From: Spirochaetaceae bacterium
Lineage (GTDB): Bacteria; Myxococcota_A; UBA9160; UBA4427
Assembly (NCBI GenBank): GCA_020632655.1
Contig: JACKFD010000007.1
Location: 62,001 to 126,000, forward strand
Length of the DNA stretch: 64,000 bases
Reading direction: 5' to 3'
Shown here: piece after piece, positions 42,475 to 50,730 of the stretch
How positions within the stretch are numbered: the first letter of the stretch is position 1
Layout: every line of letters begins with the position of its first letter
Notes under the pieces: model-generated
Seen by the model: the letters and a program-made list of their open reading frames with translations, nothing else
Told to the model about the DNA's origin: nothing
Databases searched by the model: none
Made by a program: the position numbers and the translations under genes

Positions 42475-43271
42475 TGAACCTCCAATCGGGCAGCCTGGGT
42501 CGCCTCGAGGGCCTTCTCGAGCGCGCGCGCCTCGCCGCGATCCCGCAGCCGTTCGAGGGCGCGGGCGACGACGGTGCGCTGGAAGTGGAGCGCGACGATC
42601 CGGGTCGCGCGCGGAAGCAGCCGCTCGAAGGAGCGGCGCACGGCGTCCTCGTCCGCGCCGCGCGGCTTGCGGACGTGATCGTCGAAGAGCTCGATCGCCT
42701 GATCGGCCAGGTGATCGACCTGGGCGGCGTGCTGGGCCGCGAGCTCGAGCAGCCGGTCGAGGGGCAGCCCGAGGCCGAGCAGCTCGAGCGCCGCCTGCAG
42801 CAGCTCGAGATCCGAGCGCGGGAATCGCTCCTCGCCGTGGATCTCGATCGGCGCGATCAGCCCGGCCTGCACCGCCGCCGCGACCAGCGCCTCGGGAATG
42901 CCGGACGCCGCGGCGAGCTCGGCGCGACCGAGCGTGCCTTCGCCGACGCGCTGGGCTGCCAGGGCCGCGAGCAACGTCGTCTCCTCGGTCCTGTCGGCCG
43001 ACGCGCCACGCCGACGCGAGCGACCGGCGCCGGCGGCCGGCGCGGCCACGGCCTCCGGCTCCGTGTCGAGCAACCGACGGATCTGGGCCAGGCTGAAGCC
43101 GGCGTCGAGCAGGGAACGGATGCGGCGGATGCGCTCGAGGTGCTCGGTCGAGTAGATCGCGAATCGGCCGCGGCGGGCGGGCGGCGGGATCAGGCCGCGG
43201 GCCTGGTAGAAGCGGACGGTGTCGACGCCGACGCCAGCGGCCTCCGCGAGCGCTGCCACTCGATATTCCAC
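42465..43271 (-). CDS. MerR-family transcriptional regulator
   Basis: A 268-residue regulator starting at GTG 43271. The N-terminal winged helix (VAALAEAAGVGVDTVRFYQARGLIPPPARRGRFAIYSTEHLERIRRIRSLLDAGFSLAQIRRLL) is a textbook MerR DNA-binding domain. The rest, about 190 residues, is longer than in metal sensors and has no Cys cluster, so it is not a metal regulator of the MerR type; it more resembles multidrug or stress members with a C-terminal effector domain. A second HTH-like stretch (GRAELAAASGIPEALVAAAV) lies in the middle. It is the first gene in the men transcription unit (overlap with menG), so it may control that operon; the ligand is unknown. Confidence 0.87.
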   Translation of the reverse strand: MEYRVAALAEAAGVGVDTVRFYQARGLIPPPARRGRFAIYSTEHLERIRRIRSLLDAGFSLAQIRRLLDTEPEAVAAPAAGAGRSRRRGASADRTEETTLLAALAAQRVGEGTLGRAELAAASGIPEALVAAAVQAGLIAPIEIHGEERFPRSDLELLQAALELLGLGLPLDRLLELAAQHAAQVDHLADQAIELFDDHVRKPRGADEDAVRRSFERLLPRATRIVALHFQRTVVARALERLRDRGEARALEKALEATQAARLEVQWR

Positions 43272-43410
43272 GCGCGGACTTTAAGAGTGGTTGCTCGCAC
43301 TGTCGAGACCGATCCGCGCCTTGGACTCGCGCACCTCGGCTCGTTCCCCAGGGGCCACTCAAGCGCTCTGCAGGCTCACCGAAACGAACACCATCCGCGC
43401 GGAGTCCCCC

Positions 43411-44139
43411 ATGGCCGATGCCGAGTCCAACAAGCGCCGGATCCTGCTCGAGGCCGGTAGTCTGGTCATCCTCCATCCGGATGGCCCGGCGGGTGGCTTC
43501 CCCCTCGTCGTGAGCGTCGACCAGGTCGCCGACGGGCTGCATTGGTTCCTGGGCAGCTGTGATCCGATCGGCCGCGGCGAGACCGTGATCGTCGAGTCCC
43601 CGGTCATCGACGACAGCCGCTACCTCACCCGGGCCGTCGTCAAGGCCTGCTCGCCCGCGACCTTCGCCCTCCAGCTCGAGCCCGTCTGGGAGCGGGTGCA
43701 ACAACGCGCATTCGTTCGCATTTCTGCACACGGTCTCCAGGTGCGCGTGCTCCGCCCGTCGAGCCACGCAAGCCCGGTCGCTGAGGCGGCCGAGTCGGGC
43801 GGGGTCCCGGGGCCGGAGCCGACCCAGCTCGGCCACGTGCACGACCTGCTGGATCTCTCCGCCGGCGGCATCCGCTTCCAGGCCGACCTCGACTACGAGC
43901 AGGACGAGGAGGTCGTCTGTCATTTCGAGCTGCCCGGCTCGCTCTGCTTCGTGCTGCCCGCGCGCGTCGTGCGACCGCCGGGCGAGGTCACGGGGCGGCG
44001 CAAGCCGAGCGTCGCGGTGGAGTTCGTCGGGCTCGACGAGAACAATCGCTCCCAGCTGCTGCGCTGGGTCTACCGGGAGCAGGTCCGCCGCCATCGCCAG
44101 GAGCAACGCCGCGGCGCCCGCGATCGAGACGACGACTGA
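43411..44139 (+). CDS. PilZ-domain protein (YcgR-like)
   Basis: A 242-residue cytoplasmic protein from ATG 43411 (GGAG upstream). The N-terminal half (residues about 10-110) is a PilZN/YcgR-like beta-barrel; then the PilZ domain begins with QRAFVRIS (the R-x3-R of the c-di-GMP-binding loop) and carries DLSAGGIRF, the D/N-x-S-x-x-G motif that completes the site. Both motifs are intact, so it is predicted to bind c-di-GMP and modulate motility or surface behaviour. A 40-residue insert lies between the two motifs. The gene is divergent from merR and convergent with the amidotransferase. It could respond to the HD-GYP protein encoded at 8884. Confidence 0.88.
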   Translation: MADAESNKRRILLEAGSLVILHPDGPAGGFPLVVSVDQVADGLHWFLGSCDPIGRGETVIVESPVIDDSRYLTRAVVKACSPATFALQLEPVWERVQQRAFVRISAHGLQVRVLRPSSHASPVAEAAESGGVPGPEPTQLGHVHDLLDLSAGGIRFQADLDYEQDEEVVCHFELPGSLCFVLPARVVRPPGEVTGRRKPSVAVEFVGLDENNRSQLLRWVYREQVRRHRQEQRRGARDRDDD

Positions 44140-44205
44140 CCCGATCCGGAGCGACCGAAGCGTCCGATCGGCCCCGGACGGCACCGCCCCCAACCGTCGC
44201 CCGGC

Positions 44206-44955
44206 TCAGTCCCCGCCGTCTCCCCGCCCCGCCTCGACGATCGCCGCGAAGCGCTCGAGCACCCGCGCGCTCTCGGGCGTGTCCTGCGCCGCCCGGATCA
44301 TCGCGTCGGGATCGCGCCCTTCGCCGACCAGCACCTCGCGCCGCGCCTCGACGTAGAGCTGCATGATCTCGCGGTCGAACTCGGGATGGAACTGCACGCC
44401 CCATTGGCGTGGTCCGTATTGCAGCGCCGCATGCGGCTCGAGATCGCTCGCCGCGAGCACGCGCGTCCCGGCCGGGGGTCGCAGCACCGACTCGAGGTGC
44501 GACATGTGCCCGACGAATTGCGACGGCTCGATCAGCGCAGCCCAGTCGCCTTCCGCCGAGGGCTCGCCGGGCGCGCGCGCGCGGATCTCGACGGTGCCCA
44601 TCTCCCGGCCGCGGGGATTCGGTCCGACCTCGCCGCCGAGCGCGTGCGCGAGCAGCTGATGTCCGTAGCAGAGTCCGAGGACCGGCACGGCGTCCTGCTC
44701 GACGATCTCCGCGAGCCAACGCGCCGCCGCCTCGCTCCAATCGTGCCGGTCGCTGACCATCGCGGGCGAGCCCGTCACGACCACGCCGCCGATCGACTCC
44801 ACCTCGGGCAACGCCTCGCCCTCGTGCACCGAGACGACGACGACCGGCCCGTCCCCGAGCCCCTCGGCGATCCAACGCTCGAAGTCGCCGCGTCGCTCCT
44901 TCACGAGCGGCAGCGCCTCGCCCGTCTTCAGCACCAGGATCGGTCTCCGACTCAT
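44206..44955 (-). CDS. Class I glutamine amidotransferase (GMP-synthase-like GATase)
   Basis: A 249-residue protein with the GATase1 fold and no synthetase partner domain. Seen: the strand VVVTGSPAMVSDRHDW, the nucleophile elbow LGLCYGHQLLAHALGG (Cys), the LQYGPRQWGVQFHPEFD His-Glu pair, and a C-terminal helical tail. This is the stand-alone YfeJ/guaA-amidotransferase-like type, often annotated as GMP synthase-like; the acceptor is unknown. ATG 44955 has GGAGGT about ten bases upstream and overlaps the stop of the TrmH-type gene by four bases (44952-44955), so they form an operon. Confidence 0.87.
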   Translation of the reverse strand: MSRRPILVLKTGEALPLVKERRGDFERWIAEGLGDGPVVVVSVHEGEALPEVESIGGVVVTGSPAMVSDRHDWSEAAARWLAEIVEQDAVPVLGLCYGHQLLAHALGGEVGPNPRGREMGTVEIRARAPGEPSAEGDWAALIEPSQFVGHMSHLESVLRPPAGTRVLAASDLEPHAALQYGPRQWGVQFHPEFDREIMQLYVEARREVLVGEGRDPDAMIRAAQDTPESARVLERFAAIVEAGRGDGGD

Positions 44956-45803
44956 CCGCAGTGACCTCCGACGGGCGACGTTTCGGCGGGACGGAAGAGG
45001 CGATGGAGCGCGATGCCCGCCGCGACGGCGACGTTCAGCGAATCCACCCCGGGACGCATCGCGATCCGCACCCGTCGGTCCGCGCGCGCGAGGGCCTCCT
45101 GCGTGAGCCCCGGCCCCTCGGTCCCGAGCAGGAGCGCCACGGGCCCCGCCGGCGCCTCGCCCATCGCCGCCAGATCCTCGCCGGGCTCCCCCGGATCGAG
45201 GGCCAGCACCTCGACGCCCCGCGCCCGCAGCCCGTCGAGCAGCCGGCCCAGGTCCTCGGCCTGCGCGAAGGGCACGACGAGCACGCCGCCCATCGAGGTC
45301 CGGACCGCCTTGCGGTAGAGCGGATCGCAGCAGCGCGGACAGAGCAGCACGGCGTCCGCCCCGAGCGCCATCGCGTTGCGGAAGATGCCACCGACGTTGT
45401 CGTGGTTCGTGAGTCCCTCGAGCAGGACGAAGCGCGCCGCGGGCCGCTCGGACAGGACCTCGTCGACCAGGCCCAGCGCGTCGCGCGCCGCACCGCGATC
45501 ACAGGCCGCCAGGCAGCCGCGATGGATCGGGTAGCCGACGATCGCATCGAGCAGCGCCTGCTCCGCCACGTAGATCGGGCAATCCGGCGCCAGTCGCTCG
45601 AGATCCGCCGCGAGCCCGTCGAAGGTCCGGCGGCTCAGTAGGATCGACGCGGGGCGATGGGACGAGCTCGAGAGCAGGACGAGGAGGTTGCCGCGACCTT
45701 CCACGATGAATCGGTGGCGGCTCGAGGCGAGGGTCGCGTCCTTGAGGTTCCGGTAGTCGTCGATCCGCGGGTCGTGGAGGTCGGCGATCGGCTCGCTCCG
45801 CAT
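44952..45803 (-). CDS. TrmH/SpoU-family RNA methyltransferase
   Basis: A 283-residue SPOUT methyltransferase that likely 2'-O-methylates tRNA or rRNA. N-terminal RNA-binding domain (DHRIDDY-like HDPRIDDYRNLKD, SRHRFIVEGRG) resembles the 2'-O-ribose methyltransferase substrate-binding domain. The SpoU motifs are seen as GLTNHDNVGGIFRNA (motif 1), LLLGTEGPGLTQEAL (motif 2), and MRPGVDSLNVAVAAGIALH (motif 3), the trefoil-knot SAM site. Start ATG 45803 is preferred because the upstream frame is repeat-derived and low-quality. It overlaps the GATase start by four bases. No gene is convincing within 0.7 kb upstream. Confidence 0.92.
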   Translation of the reverse strand: MRSEPIADLHDPRIDDYRNLKDATLASSRHRFIVEGRGNLLVLLSSSSHRPASILLSRRTFDGLAADLERLAPDCPIYVAEQALLDAIVGYPIHRGCLAACDRGAARDALGLVDEVLSERPAARFVLLEGLTNHDNVGGIFRNAMALGADAVLLCPRCCDPLYRKAVRTSMGGVLVVPFAQAEDLGRLLDGLRARGVEVLALDPGEPGEDLAAMGEAPAGPVALLLGTEGPGLTQEALARADRRVRIAMRPGVDSLNVAVAAGIALHRLFRPAETSPVGGHCG

Positions 45804-45860
45804 CGCGGGATCCAAGCACAAGGCGGACGGGCTGCAAGGCGGCGTCACCGGGCGCGAGAG

Positions 45861-45960
45861 GCCGCCCCGCCGATCGAGGACAACCGCCGGGTGCGCAGAG
45901 GCCGCCCCGCCGATCGAGGACAACCGCCGGGTGCGCAGAGGCCGCCCCGCCGATCGAGGA
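45861..45960. repeat. 40-bp exact tandem repeat (2.5 copies)
   Basis: Two identical 40-bp units (45861-45900, 45901-45940) are followed by the first 20 bp of a third (45941-45960). The period is exact by eye. The unit begins with the palindrome-prone GCCGCCCCGCCG and is in the noncoding stretch upstream of the TrmH-type gene. Perfect identity suggests recent or actively maintained expansion. Confidence 0.95.
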
Positions 45961-45974
45961 GACGGCGGGGCGGC
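45941..45974. other. 12-bp stem hairpin at edge of the tandem repeats
   Basis: GCCGCCCCGCCG (45941-45952) is the reverse complement of CGGCGGGGCGGC (45963-45974), with a ten-base loop. A perfect 12-bp stem is well beyond chance for a random location. No T-run follows on either strand, so it is not a classical intrinsic terminator; it could still stall or stabilise transcripts. Confidence 0.8.
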
Positions 45975-46091
45975 GGTCCATCCAGGGATTCGATGGACCC
46001 GTCGGCGATCGGCCGCGCGAGGCGGGACGGTCGCCTGACTCTCCGTGCGCGTGGCCAGCAGGAGCCGGCGGTCGCGCACCGCGGGTGCGCG

Positions 46092-46226
46092 TCAGACGCC
46101 GTCGCGGCGCGGCGTGGACGATGTTCCGGATGGATCGCTCGAAGAGGAGACCGCAGCCAATCCGATCACCACGAGTCCGAGGCCGGTGCAGAGACCGACC
46201 TTCATCCAGAACAACGCACGCGCCAT
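46092..46226 (-). CDS. Possible 44-residue membrane protein
   Basis: ATG 46226 opens a short frame encoding a very hydrophobic segment (FWMKVGLCTGLGLVVIGLAAV) and a Ser/Arg-rich tail ending at 46092. The pattern, one membrane helix with a basic flank and Ser-rich tail, is plausible for a small membrane protein and unlike the Arg/Pro-rich shadow frames nearby. The upstream ribosome site is weak. There is no neighbour on the same strand within 450 bp other than the distant TrmH-type gene. Without homology or expression evidence this remains speculative. Confidence 0.3.
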   Translation of the reverse strand: MARALFWMKVGLCTGLGLVVIGLAAVSSSSDPSGTSSTPRRDGV

Positions 46227-46500
46227 CGTCCGGTCGTCCGACGCGTCCCGGGGACGCGCACCGGGATCCCCTCCCGGATCCACGAGGCCGGGTCCACGGA
46301 TGGCTCGGAGGCACGAGCCGCCTCGGGGACCCGATCGTGAGTGGAGGGGCCTGCGACGAAGGTGACGGGTGCACCGGGGTCCGCACGGGCCGGGTCGACG
46401 GACCGTCCCGGTCGTTGCCGCGAAGGCGCGCGCGGCCTGCGCAGGCGTTGCGCGGCGCGCGGCCGGCCCTTGGACCGAGCCGCCGCGCCGACGCCGGAAA

Positions 46501-48111
46501 TCAGAGATTCGAGAAGAAGTCGTTGCCCTTGTCGTCGACGATGATGAACGCCGGGAAGTCCTCGACCTCGATGCGCCAGATCGCTTCCATGCCGAGCTCC
46601 TCGTACTCCTGCACCTCGACCTTCTTGATGCAGTTCTTCGCGAGGATCGCGGCGGGGCCGCCGATCGAGCCGAGGTAGAAGCCGCCATGCCGCTGACAGG
46701 CGTCGGTCACCTGCTTCGAGCGGTTGCCCTTGGCGAGCATGATCATCGACCCGCCGTGCGACTGGAAGAGATCGACGTAGGAGTCCATCCGGCCCGCCGT
46801 CGTCGGCCCGAAGGAGCCCGAGATCTCGCCCTTCGGTGTCTTCGCGGGACCCGCGTAGTAGACGGCGTGGTCCTTGAAGTACTGGGGCAGGTCCTCGCCG
46901 CGATCGAGGCGCTCCTTGAGCTTCGCGTGGGCGATGTCGCGAGCGACGATGATCGTGCCCGTGAGCGAGAGCTGGGTCGTGACGGGGTACTGCGAGAGGT
47001 CCGCGAGTACGTCGCGCATGGGACGGTTCAGGTCGATCGCGACCGGCTTGCGCGTCAGCTCGTGTGCGACGAGGTCCGGCATGAAGCGCGCCGGATCCGT
47101 CTCGAGCTGCTCGAGGAAGATGCCGTCCTTCGTGATCTTGGCCTTGATCTGGCGATCCGCGGAGCAGGACACGCCGATGCCGACGGGGCAGGAGGCGCCG
47201 TGTCGCGGCAGGCGGATGACGCGTACGTCGTGGCAGAAATACTTGCCCCCGAACTGCGCGCCGATCCCGACCTCGCGGGTCAGCTGCAGGATCTGCTCCT
47301 CGAGCTCGACGTCGCGGAAGGCGCGGCCGTGGACGTTGCCCGAGGTCGGCAGGTTGTCGAGCTCCTTGCAGCTGGCGAGCTTGACGGTCTTGAGCGTCGT
47401 CTCGGCGGAGGTGCCACCGATCACGACGGCCAGATGGTAGGGCGGGCAGGCGGCGGTCCCGAGCGACTTGATCTTCTCGATCATGAACTTCTTGATCGAC
47501 TCGGGGTTGAGCAGTGCCTTCGTCTCCTGGAAGAGCAGCGACTTGTTCGCCGAGCCGCCCCCCTTCGTGACGAAGAGGAACTTGTAGGCGTCGCCCTGGG
47601 TCGCGTAGAGGTCGAGCTGCGCGGGCAGGTTCGTGCCCGTGTTCTTCTCCTCGTACATGGTGAGTGGGGCGACCTGGCTGTAGCGGAGGTTCGTCTCGGT
47701 GTAGGTCTGGAAGATGCCGCGGGAGAGCGCCTCCTCGTCGTTGCCGTTGACCCAGACGTCCTGGCCCTTCTTGCCGACGACGATCGCGGTCCCCGTGTCC
47801 TGGCAGGAGGGCAGCACCATGCCGGCCGAGATGTTCGCGTTCTTCATCAGCTCGAGGGCGACGAAGCGGTCGTTGTCCGAGGCCTCGGGGTCCTCGAGGA
47901 TCTTGGCGAGCTGCGCGAGGTGGCCGGGCCGGAAGAGGTGGGACACGTCACGCACGGCGGCGGCGGCCAGCCGGGTCAGCGCCTCGGGCTCGATCTTCAG
48001 GATCTCACGCCCGTCGATCCGGATCGTGGAGATCCCCTCGTCCCCGAGCTTGCGGTACTCGGTGCGGTCGGGACCGAGCTCGAACATCTCCTGGTAGTGG
48101 AAATCTGCCAT
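46501..48111 (-). CDS. fumA: Class I fumarate hydratase (4Fe-4S, FumA/FumB type)
   Basis: A 536-residue iron-sulfur fumarase interconverting fumarate and malate in the TCA cycle. Class I features: LPSCQDTGTAIVVGKKG (first Cys), GTAACPPYHLAVVIGG (second Cys), and GASCPVGIGVSCSADR (third region), which hold the [4Fe-4S] cluster; C-terminal GSFGPTTAGRMDSYVDLFQSHGGSMIMLAKGNRS is the beta-half signature. Both halves of the E. coli-like fused enzyme are present and length matches (548 in E. coli FumA). ATG 48111 has AGGAGG upstream. It is oxygen-labile in most species. The gene is monocistronic and divergent from the Prc protease. Confidence 0.96.
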   Translation of the reverse strand: MADFHYQEMFELGPDRTEYRKLGDEGISTIRIDGREILKIEPEALTRLAAAAVRDVSHLFRPGHLAQLAKILEDPEASDNDRFVALELMKNANISAGMVLPSCQDTGTAIVVGKKGQDVWVNGNDEEALSRGIFQTYTETNLRYSQVAPLTMYEEKNTGTNLPAQLDLYATQGDAYKFLFVTKGGGSANKSLLFQETKALLNPESIKKFMIEKIKSLGTAACPPYHLAVVIGGTSAETTLKTVKLASCKELDNLPTSGNVHGRAFRDVELEEQILQLTREVGIGAQFGGKYFCHDVRVIRLPRHGASCPVGIGVSCSADRQIKAKITKDGIFLEQLETDPARFMPDLVAHELTRKPVAIDLNRPMRDVLADLSQYPVTTQLSLTGTIIVARDIAHAKLKERLDRGEDLPQYFKDHAVYYAGPAKTPKGEISGSFGPTTAGRMDSYVDLFQSHGGSMIMLAKGNRSKQVTDACQRHGGFYLGSIGGPAAILAKNCIKKVEVQEYEELGMEAIWRIEVEDFPAFIIVDDKGNDFFSNL

Positions 48112-48171
48112 CGAATCGCCTCCTGGCCGGCCGTTTGGGGCGCGGAGAGTAGCCGAGCCGCCCGGGTCGCG

Positions 48172-48310
48172 AGGCGATCCGGAACGACGTCGCGGGGCGC
48201 GGCTCGGAAGCGGCGCCAGGCGATCCGGAACGGGGCCGGGGGGCTCAGCTCGGGGGCGCTGCGAGCCGATGGAACGCCGGGTGGGGTCACGGGTGCCTGA
48301 CGCCAGGCAC
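48172..48310. other. Direct repeat and palindrome upstream of the Prc-type protease gene
   Basis: The 15-bp sequence AGGCGATCCGGAACG occurs at 48172-48186 and 48218-48232 (46 bp apart). Downstream, GTGCCTG (48293-48299) and CAGGCAC (48304-48310) form a 7-bp-arm inverted repeat with loop ACGC, ending 25 bp before the preferred start codon at 48336. A 7-bp arm alone can occur by chance, but its promoter-proximal place makes a control element possible. Confidence 0.35.
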
Positions 48311-48335
48311 GCCCGTCTCTATCATGGGAGAAATG

Positions 48336-50510
48336 ATGCGCCGCACCGATGCCCCCCGCCCCGGGTCCACCCGCCGCCTGCTCGTCTGGCTCGTCGCGAT
48401 CGCGACGATGGCGGCCGCGCTTCCCGCAGGGGCTTCGAGCTTCGGCAGCCCCGAGCTGACCTGCCGTCGAAGCTGGGATCTGATCCAGAACCTGCTCAAG
48501 CGCCACATCAGCTTCCGCGCGCTCAACCCCGAGCTGAAGGAGCGCGCGATCGACGCCTACATCGAGGGCATCGACCCCTCGAAGAGCCTCTTCCTCGCCT
48601 CGGAAGTCGACAAGCTCCGCCGCGACCTCACGGGCGTCTTCTTCGGCATCCAGAACGGCGAGTGCGAGACCCTCGACGGACTCCAGGCCGACCTCGTGAA
48701 GCGCTACGAACGGATGGAGAAGGAGGTCCGGGCCTTCGTCTCGAGCCCCGACTACGCGCTCGACGAGGACGTCCGTCTCATCCTCGATCCCGAGAAGCGC
48801 GGCCATCCCTTCGACGACGCCGCCCGCCGCGATCTCGTCGAGCGCCTCGTCCACTTCCAGATGTCCAACTACCTCTCGAGCGAGATGGAGGTGGACAAGG
48901 CGAAGGAGAAGCTGATCCACCGCTACGAGCTCATGACCCGCCGCGCGCGCGAGCTCGAGCCCCGGGACACCTACTCGAACTTCCTGAACGCCTTCGCCAG
49001 CGCACTCGACCCGCACTCGACCTACTACCCGCCCGAGGCGGTCGAGGACTTCGAGATCCAGATGCGCCTCTCCCTCGACGGCATCGGCGTCGCCCTCTCC
49101 TCGAAGGACGGCTACTCGATCGTCGAACGGATCATCCCGGGCGGCGCGACCGACAAGGCGGGCGTGCTCGAGCCCGGCGACAAGATCATCGCCGTCGCGC
49201 AGGAGGGCGAGGACTTCGTCGACATCATCGACATGTCCCTGCGAGACGTCGTGTCCATGATCCGCGGCGAGCGCGGCACCAAGGTCCGACTGACCGTGCT
49301 GCGCAAGGCCGACACGACCGAGCGGCTCGAGGTCGAGATCGAGCGCGACAAGGTCACGATCGAGGACGCGGCGGCGACCCTCGACTTCGAGGAGGTCGAG
49401 ATCGGCGGCCGCAAGCGCAAGCTCGCCATCCTCGACCTGCCGACGTTCTACGGTGATCCGGACCCGAGCAAGCGGCAGAGCAGTCGGGACGTCCGCGATC
49501 TGCTCCGCCAGGTCAAGGAGGCGAAGGCCGATGGCCTGCTCCTCGACCTCTCGCGCAACGGCGGCGGCAAGCTCGAGAGCTCCGTCGACATCGCCGGCCT
49601 CTTCATCCGCGACGGCGGGATCGTCGCCGTCAAGAACGTCTTCCAGGAAGTCCAGTTCCTCGAGGATCAGGACGAGGACATCGTCTACGACGGTCCACTC
49701 GTGATCCTCACCTCCCGCATCACGGCCTCGGCCTCGGAGATCGTGGCCGGCGCGATGAAGGACTACCGCCGCGCGGTGATCGTGGGCGACGACCACACCT
49801 TCGGGAAGGGCACGGTCCAGAGCTTCATCCATCAGCCCGGGCGTCTGGGCGCCATCAAGGTCACGACGGCGCTCTTCTTCCGACCCGGTGGCGCATCGAC
49901 CCAGCACTCGGGCGTTGCCGCGGACGTCGTCCTGCCCTCGCTCTTCGCGACCGACGAGCTCGGCGAGCGCTACACGCCCTACTCCCTCGACAGCCAGACG
50001 ATCGCCCCCTTCCTCGGACCGGCCGGCGCTCAGAACGGCATCGCCCCGATCTCGACCGGACTCGCCACCGCGTGGAAGCCGATCGATGCGGGCCTGATCG
50101 CCGAGCTCTCGCGGCGCTCCGCGGCGCGGATCGCGCAGGACGAGGAGTTCAAGAAGATCGAGGAGCAGCTCGCGAAGGTCCGCGCCGAGGACGACGTGAT
50201 CCACCTCGCCGAGCTGATTCGCGAGCGCAAGGAGGCCGAGGCGAAGGACGCGGACGGCACGACCGACGAGACGGTCGTGGATGGCGAGACGAAGGGTGCG
50301 AGCGACGCGGACGCAAGCGAATCGAAGACGCCCGCAGCGGACGGCGACGACGAGTCGTACACTGCCCCCGAAGACGAGAAGCCCACTCCGCAGCGGCTCG
50401 AGGCCCTGCGCATCCTCGCGGATCTCGTCGAGCTCGAGGAGAGCCCCCGCGCCTCATGGCACGCATCGCAATCGGCCTCGCCCTCGGAGTCGCTTTCGTC
50501 GCCGCAGTGA
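48336..50510 (+). CDS. C-terminal processing peptidase (Prc/Tsp-type S41 protease)
   Basis: A 724-residue exported serine protease. ATG 48336 is preferred over ATGs 48324 and 48333 because GGGAG (48326-48330) lies five bases before it. After a signal peptide with Arg n-region (RRLLVWLVAIATMAAALPAGA), the N-terminal Tsp domain (RHISFRALNPEL, YIEGIDPSKSLFLASEVDKL) matches Prc. A PDZ domain follows (VALSSKDGYSIVERIIPGGATDKAGVLEPGDKI). The S41 catalytic core has the Ser/Lys dyad in SRITASASEIVAGAM (Ser) and DDHTFGKGTVQ (Lys). The C-terminal domain (DUF3340-like) ends in an acidic Ser tail. It degrades misfolded or tagged periplasmic proteins. Its 3' end overlaps a small ORF by 55 bp. Confidence 0.94.
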   Translation: MRRTDAPRPGSTRRLLVWLVAIATMAAALPAGASSFGSPELTCRRSWDLIQNLLKRHISFRALNPELKERAIDAYIEGIDPSKSLFLASEVDKLRRDLTGVFFGIQNGECETLDGLQADLVKRYERMEKEVRAFVSSPDYALDEDVRLILDPEKRGHPFDDAARRDLVERLVHFQMSNYLSSEMEVDKAKEKLIHRYELMTRRARELEPRDTYSNFLNAFASALDPHSTYYPPEAVEDFEIQMRLSLDGIGVALSSKDGYSIVERIIPGGATDKAGVLEPGDKIIAVAQEGEDFVDIIDMSLRDVVSMIRGERGTKVRLTVLRKADTTERLEVEIERDKVTIEDAAATLDFEEVEIGGRKRKLAILDLPTFYGDPDPSKRQSSRDVRDLLRQVKEAKADGLLLDLSRNGGGKLESSVDIAGLFIRDGGIVAVKNVFQEVQFLEDQDEDIVYDGPLVILTSRITASASEIVAGAMKDYRRAVIVGDDHTFGKGTVQSFIHQPGRLGAIKVTTALFFRPGGASTQHSGVAADVVLPSLFATDELGERYTPYSLDSQTIAPFLGPAGAQNGIAPISTGLATAWKPIDAGLIAELSRRSAARIAQDEEFKKIEEQLAKVRAEDDVIHLAELIRERKEAEAKDADGTTDETVVDGETKGASDADASESKTPAADGDDESYTAPEDEKPTPQRLEALRILADLVELEESPRASWHASQSASPSESLSSPQ

Positions 50511-50719
50511 TCCTCTTCGCGCTCGACGCGACGAACGTCGAGTGCGAGATCTGCGTCGACTACAAGGGCCGCCACGCCTGCTCGACCGCGCGAGCGGCCG
50601 ACCGCGCGACCGCGGAGATGCAGGCACATAGCGGCGCCTGCTCCCAGATCGCCGGGGGCGTCACGGAGACGCTCGAGTGCGATCGCACGGTCGCGAGCCT
50701 CGAGCGCTGTAGCGAGTAG
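50456..50719 (+). CDS. Small single-helix membrane protein with four Cys
   Basis: An 87-residue protein that overlaps the last 55 bp of the protease gene in another frame. N-terminal residues 3-24 are a membrane helix (RIAIGLALGVAFVAAVILFA) followed by an extracytoplasmic part containing Cys residues arranged as CEICVDY, HACSTARAAD, GACSQ, LECDRT and ERC. The DYKGRHAC...RATAEMQAH phrase looks like a folded Cys-stabilised domain. I do not recognise the family. Coupling to the Prc-type protease suggests a role as a partner or substrate at the envelope. Confidence 0.7.
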   Translation: MARIAIGLALGVAFVAAVILFALDATNVECEICVDYKGRHACSTARAADRATAEMQAHSGACSQIAGGVTETLECDRTVASLERCSE

Positions 50720-50730
50720 GTCGGGCGCCC

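Larger units (their letters stand above)
45804..46500. other. Gene-poor 0.7-kb stretch
   Basis: This stretch lies between the TrmH-type gene start and the fumarase stop. It contains the 40-bp tandem repeats (45861-45960), the hairpin beside them (45941-45974), and one weak small ORF (46092-46226, minus). Other open frames in it are Arg/Pro-rich and shadow-like. No tRNA cloverleaf or recognisable RNA was seen. The remainder (45975-46090 and 46227-46500) shows no clear feature. Confidence 0.7.
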
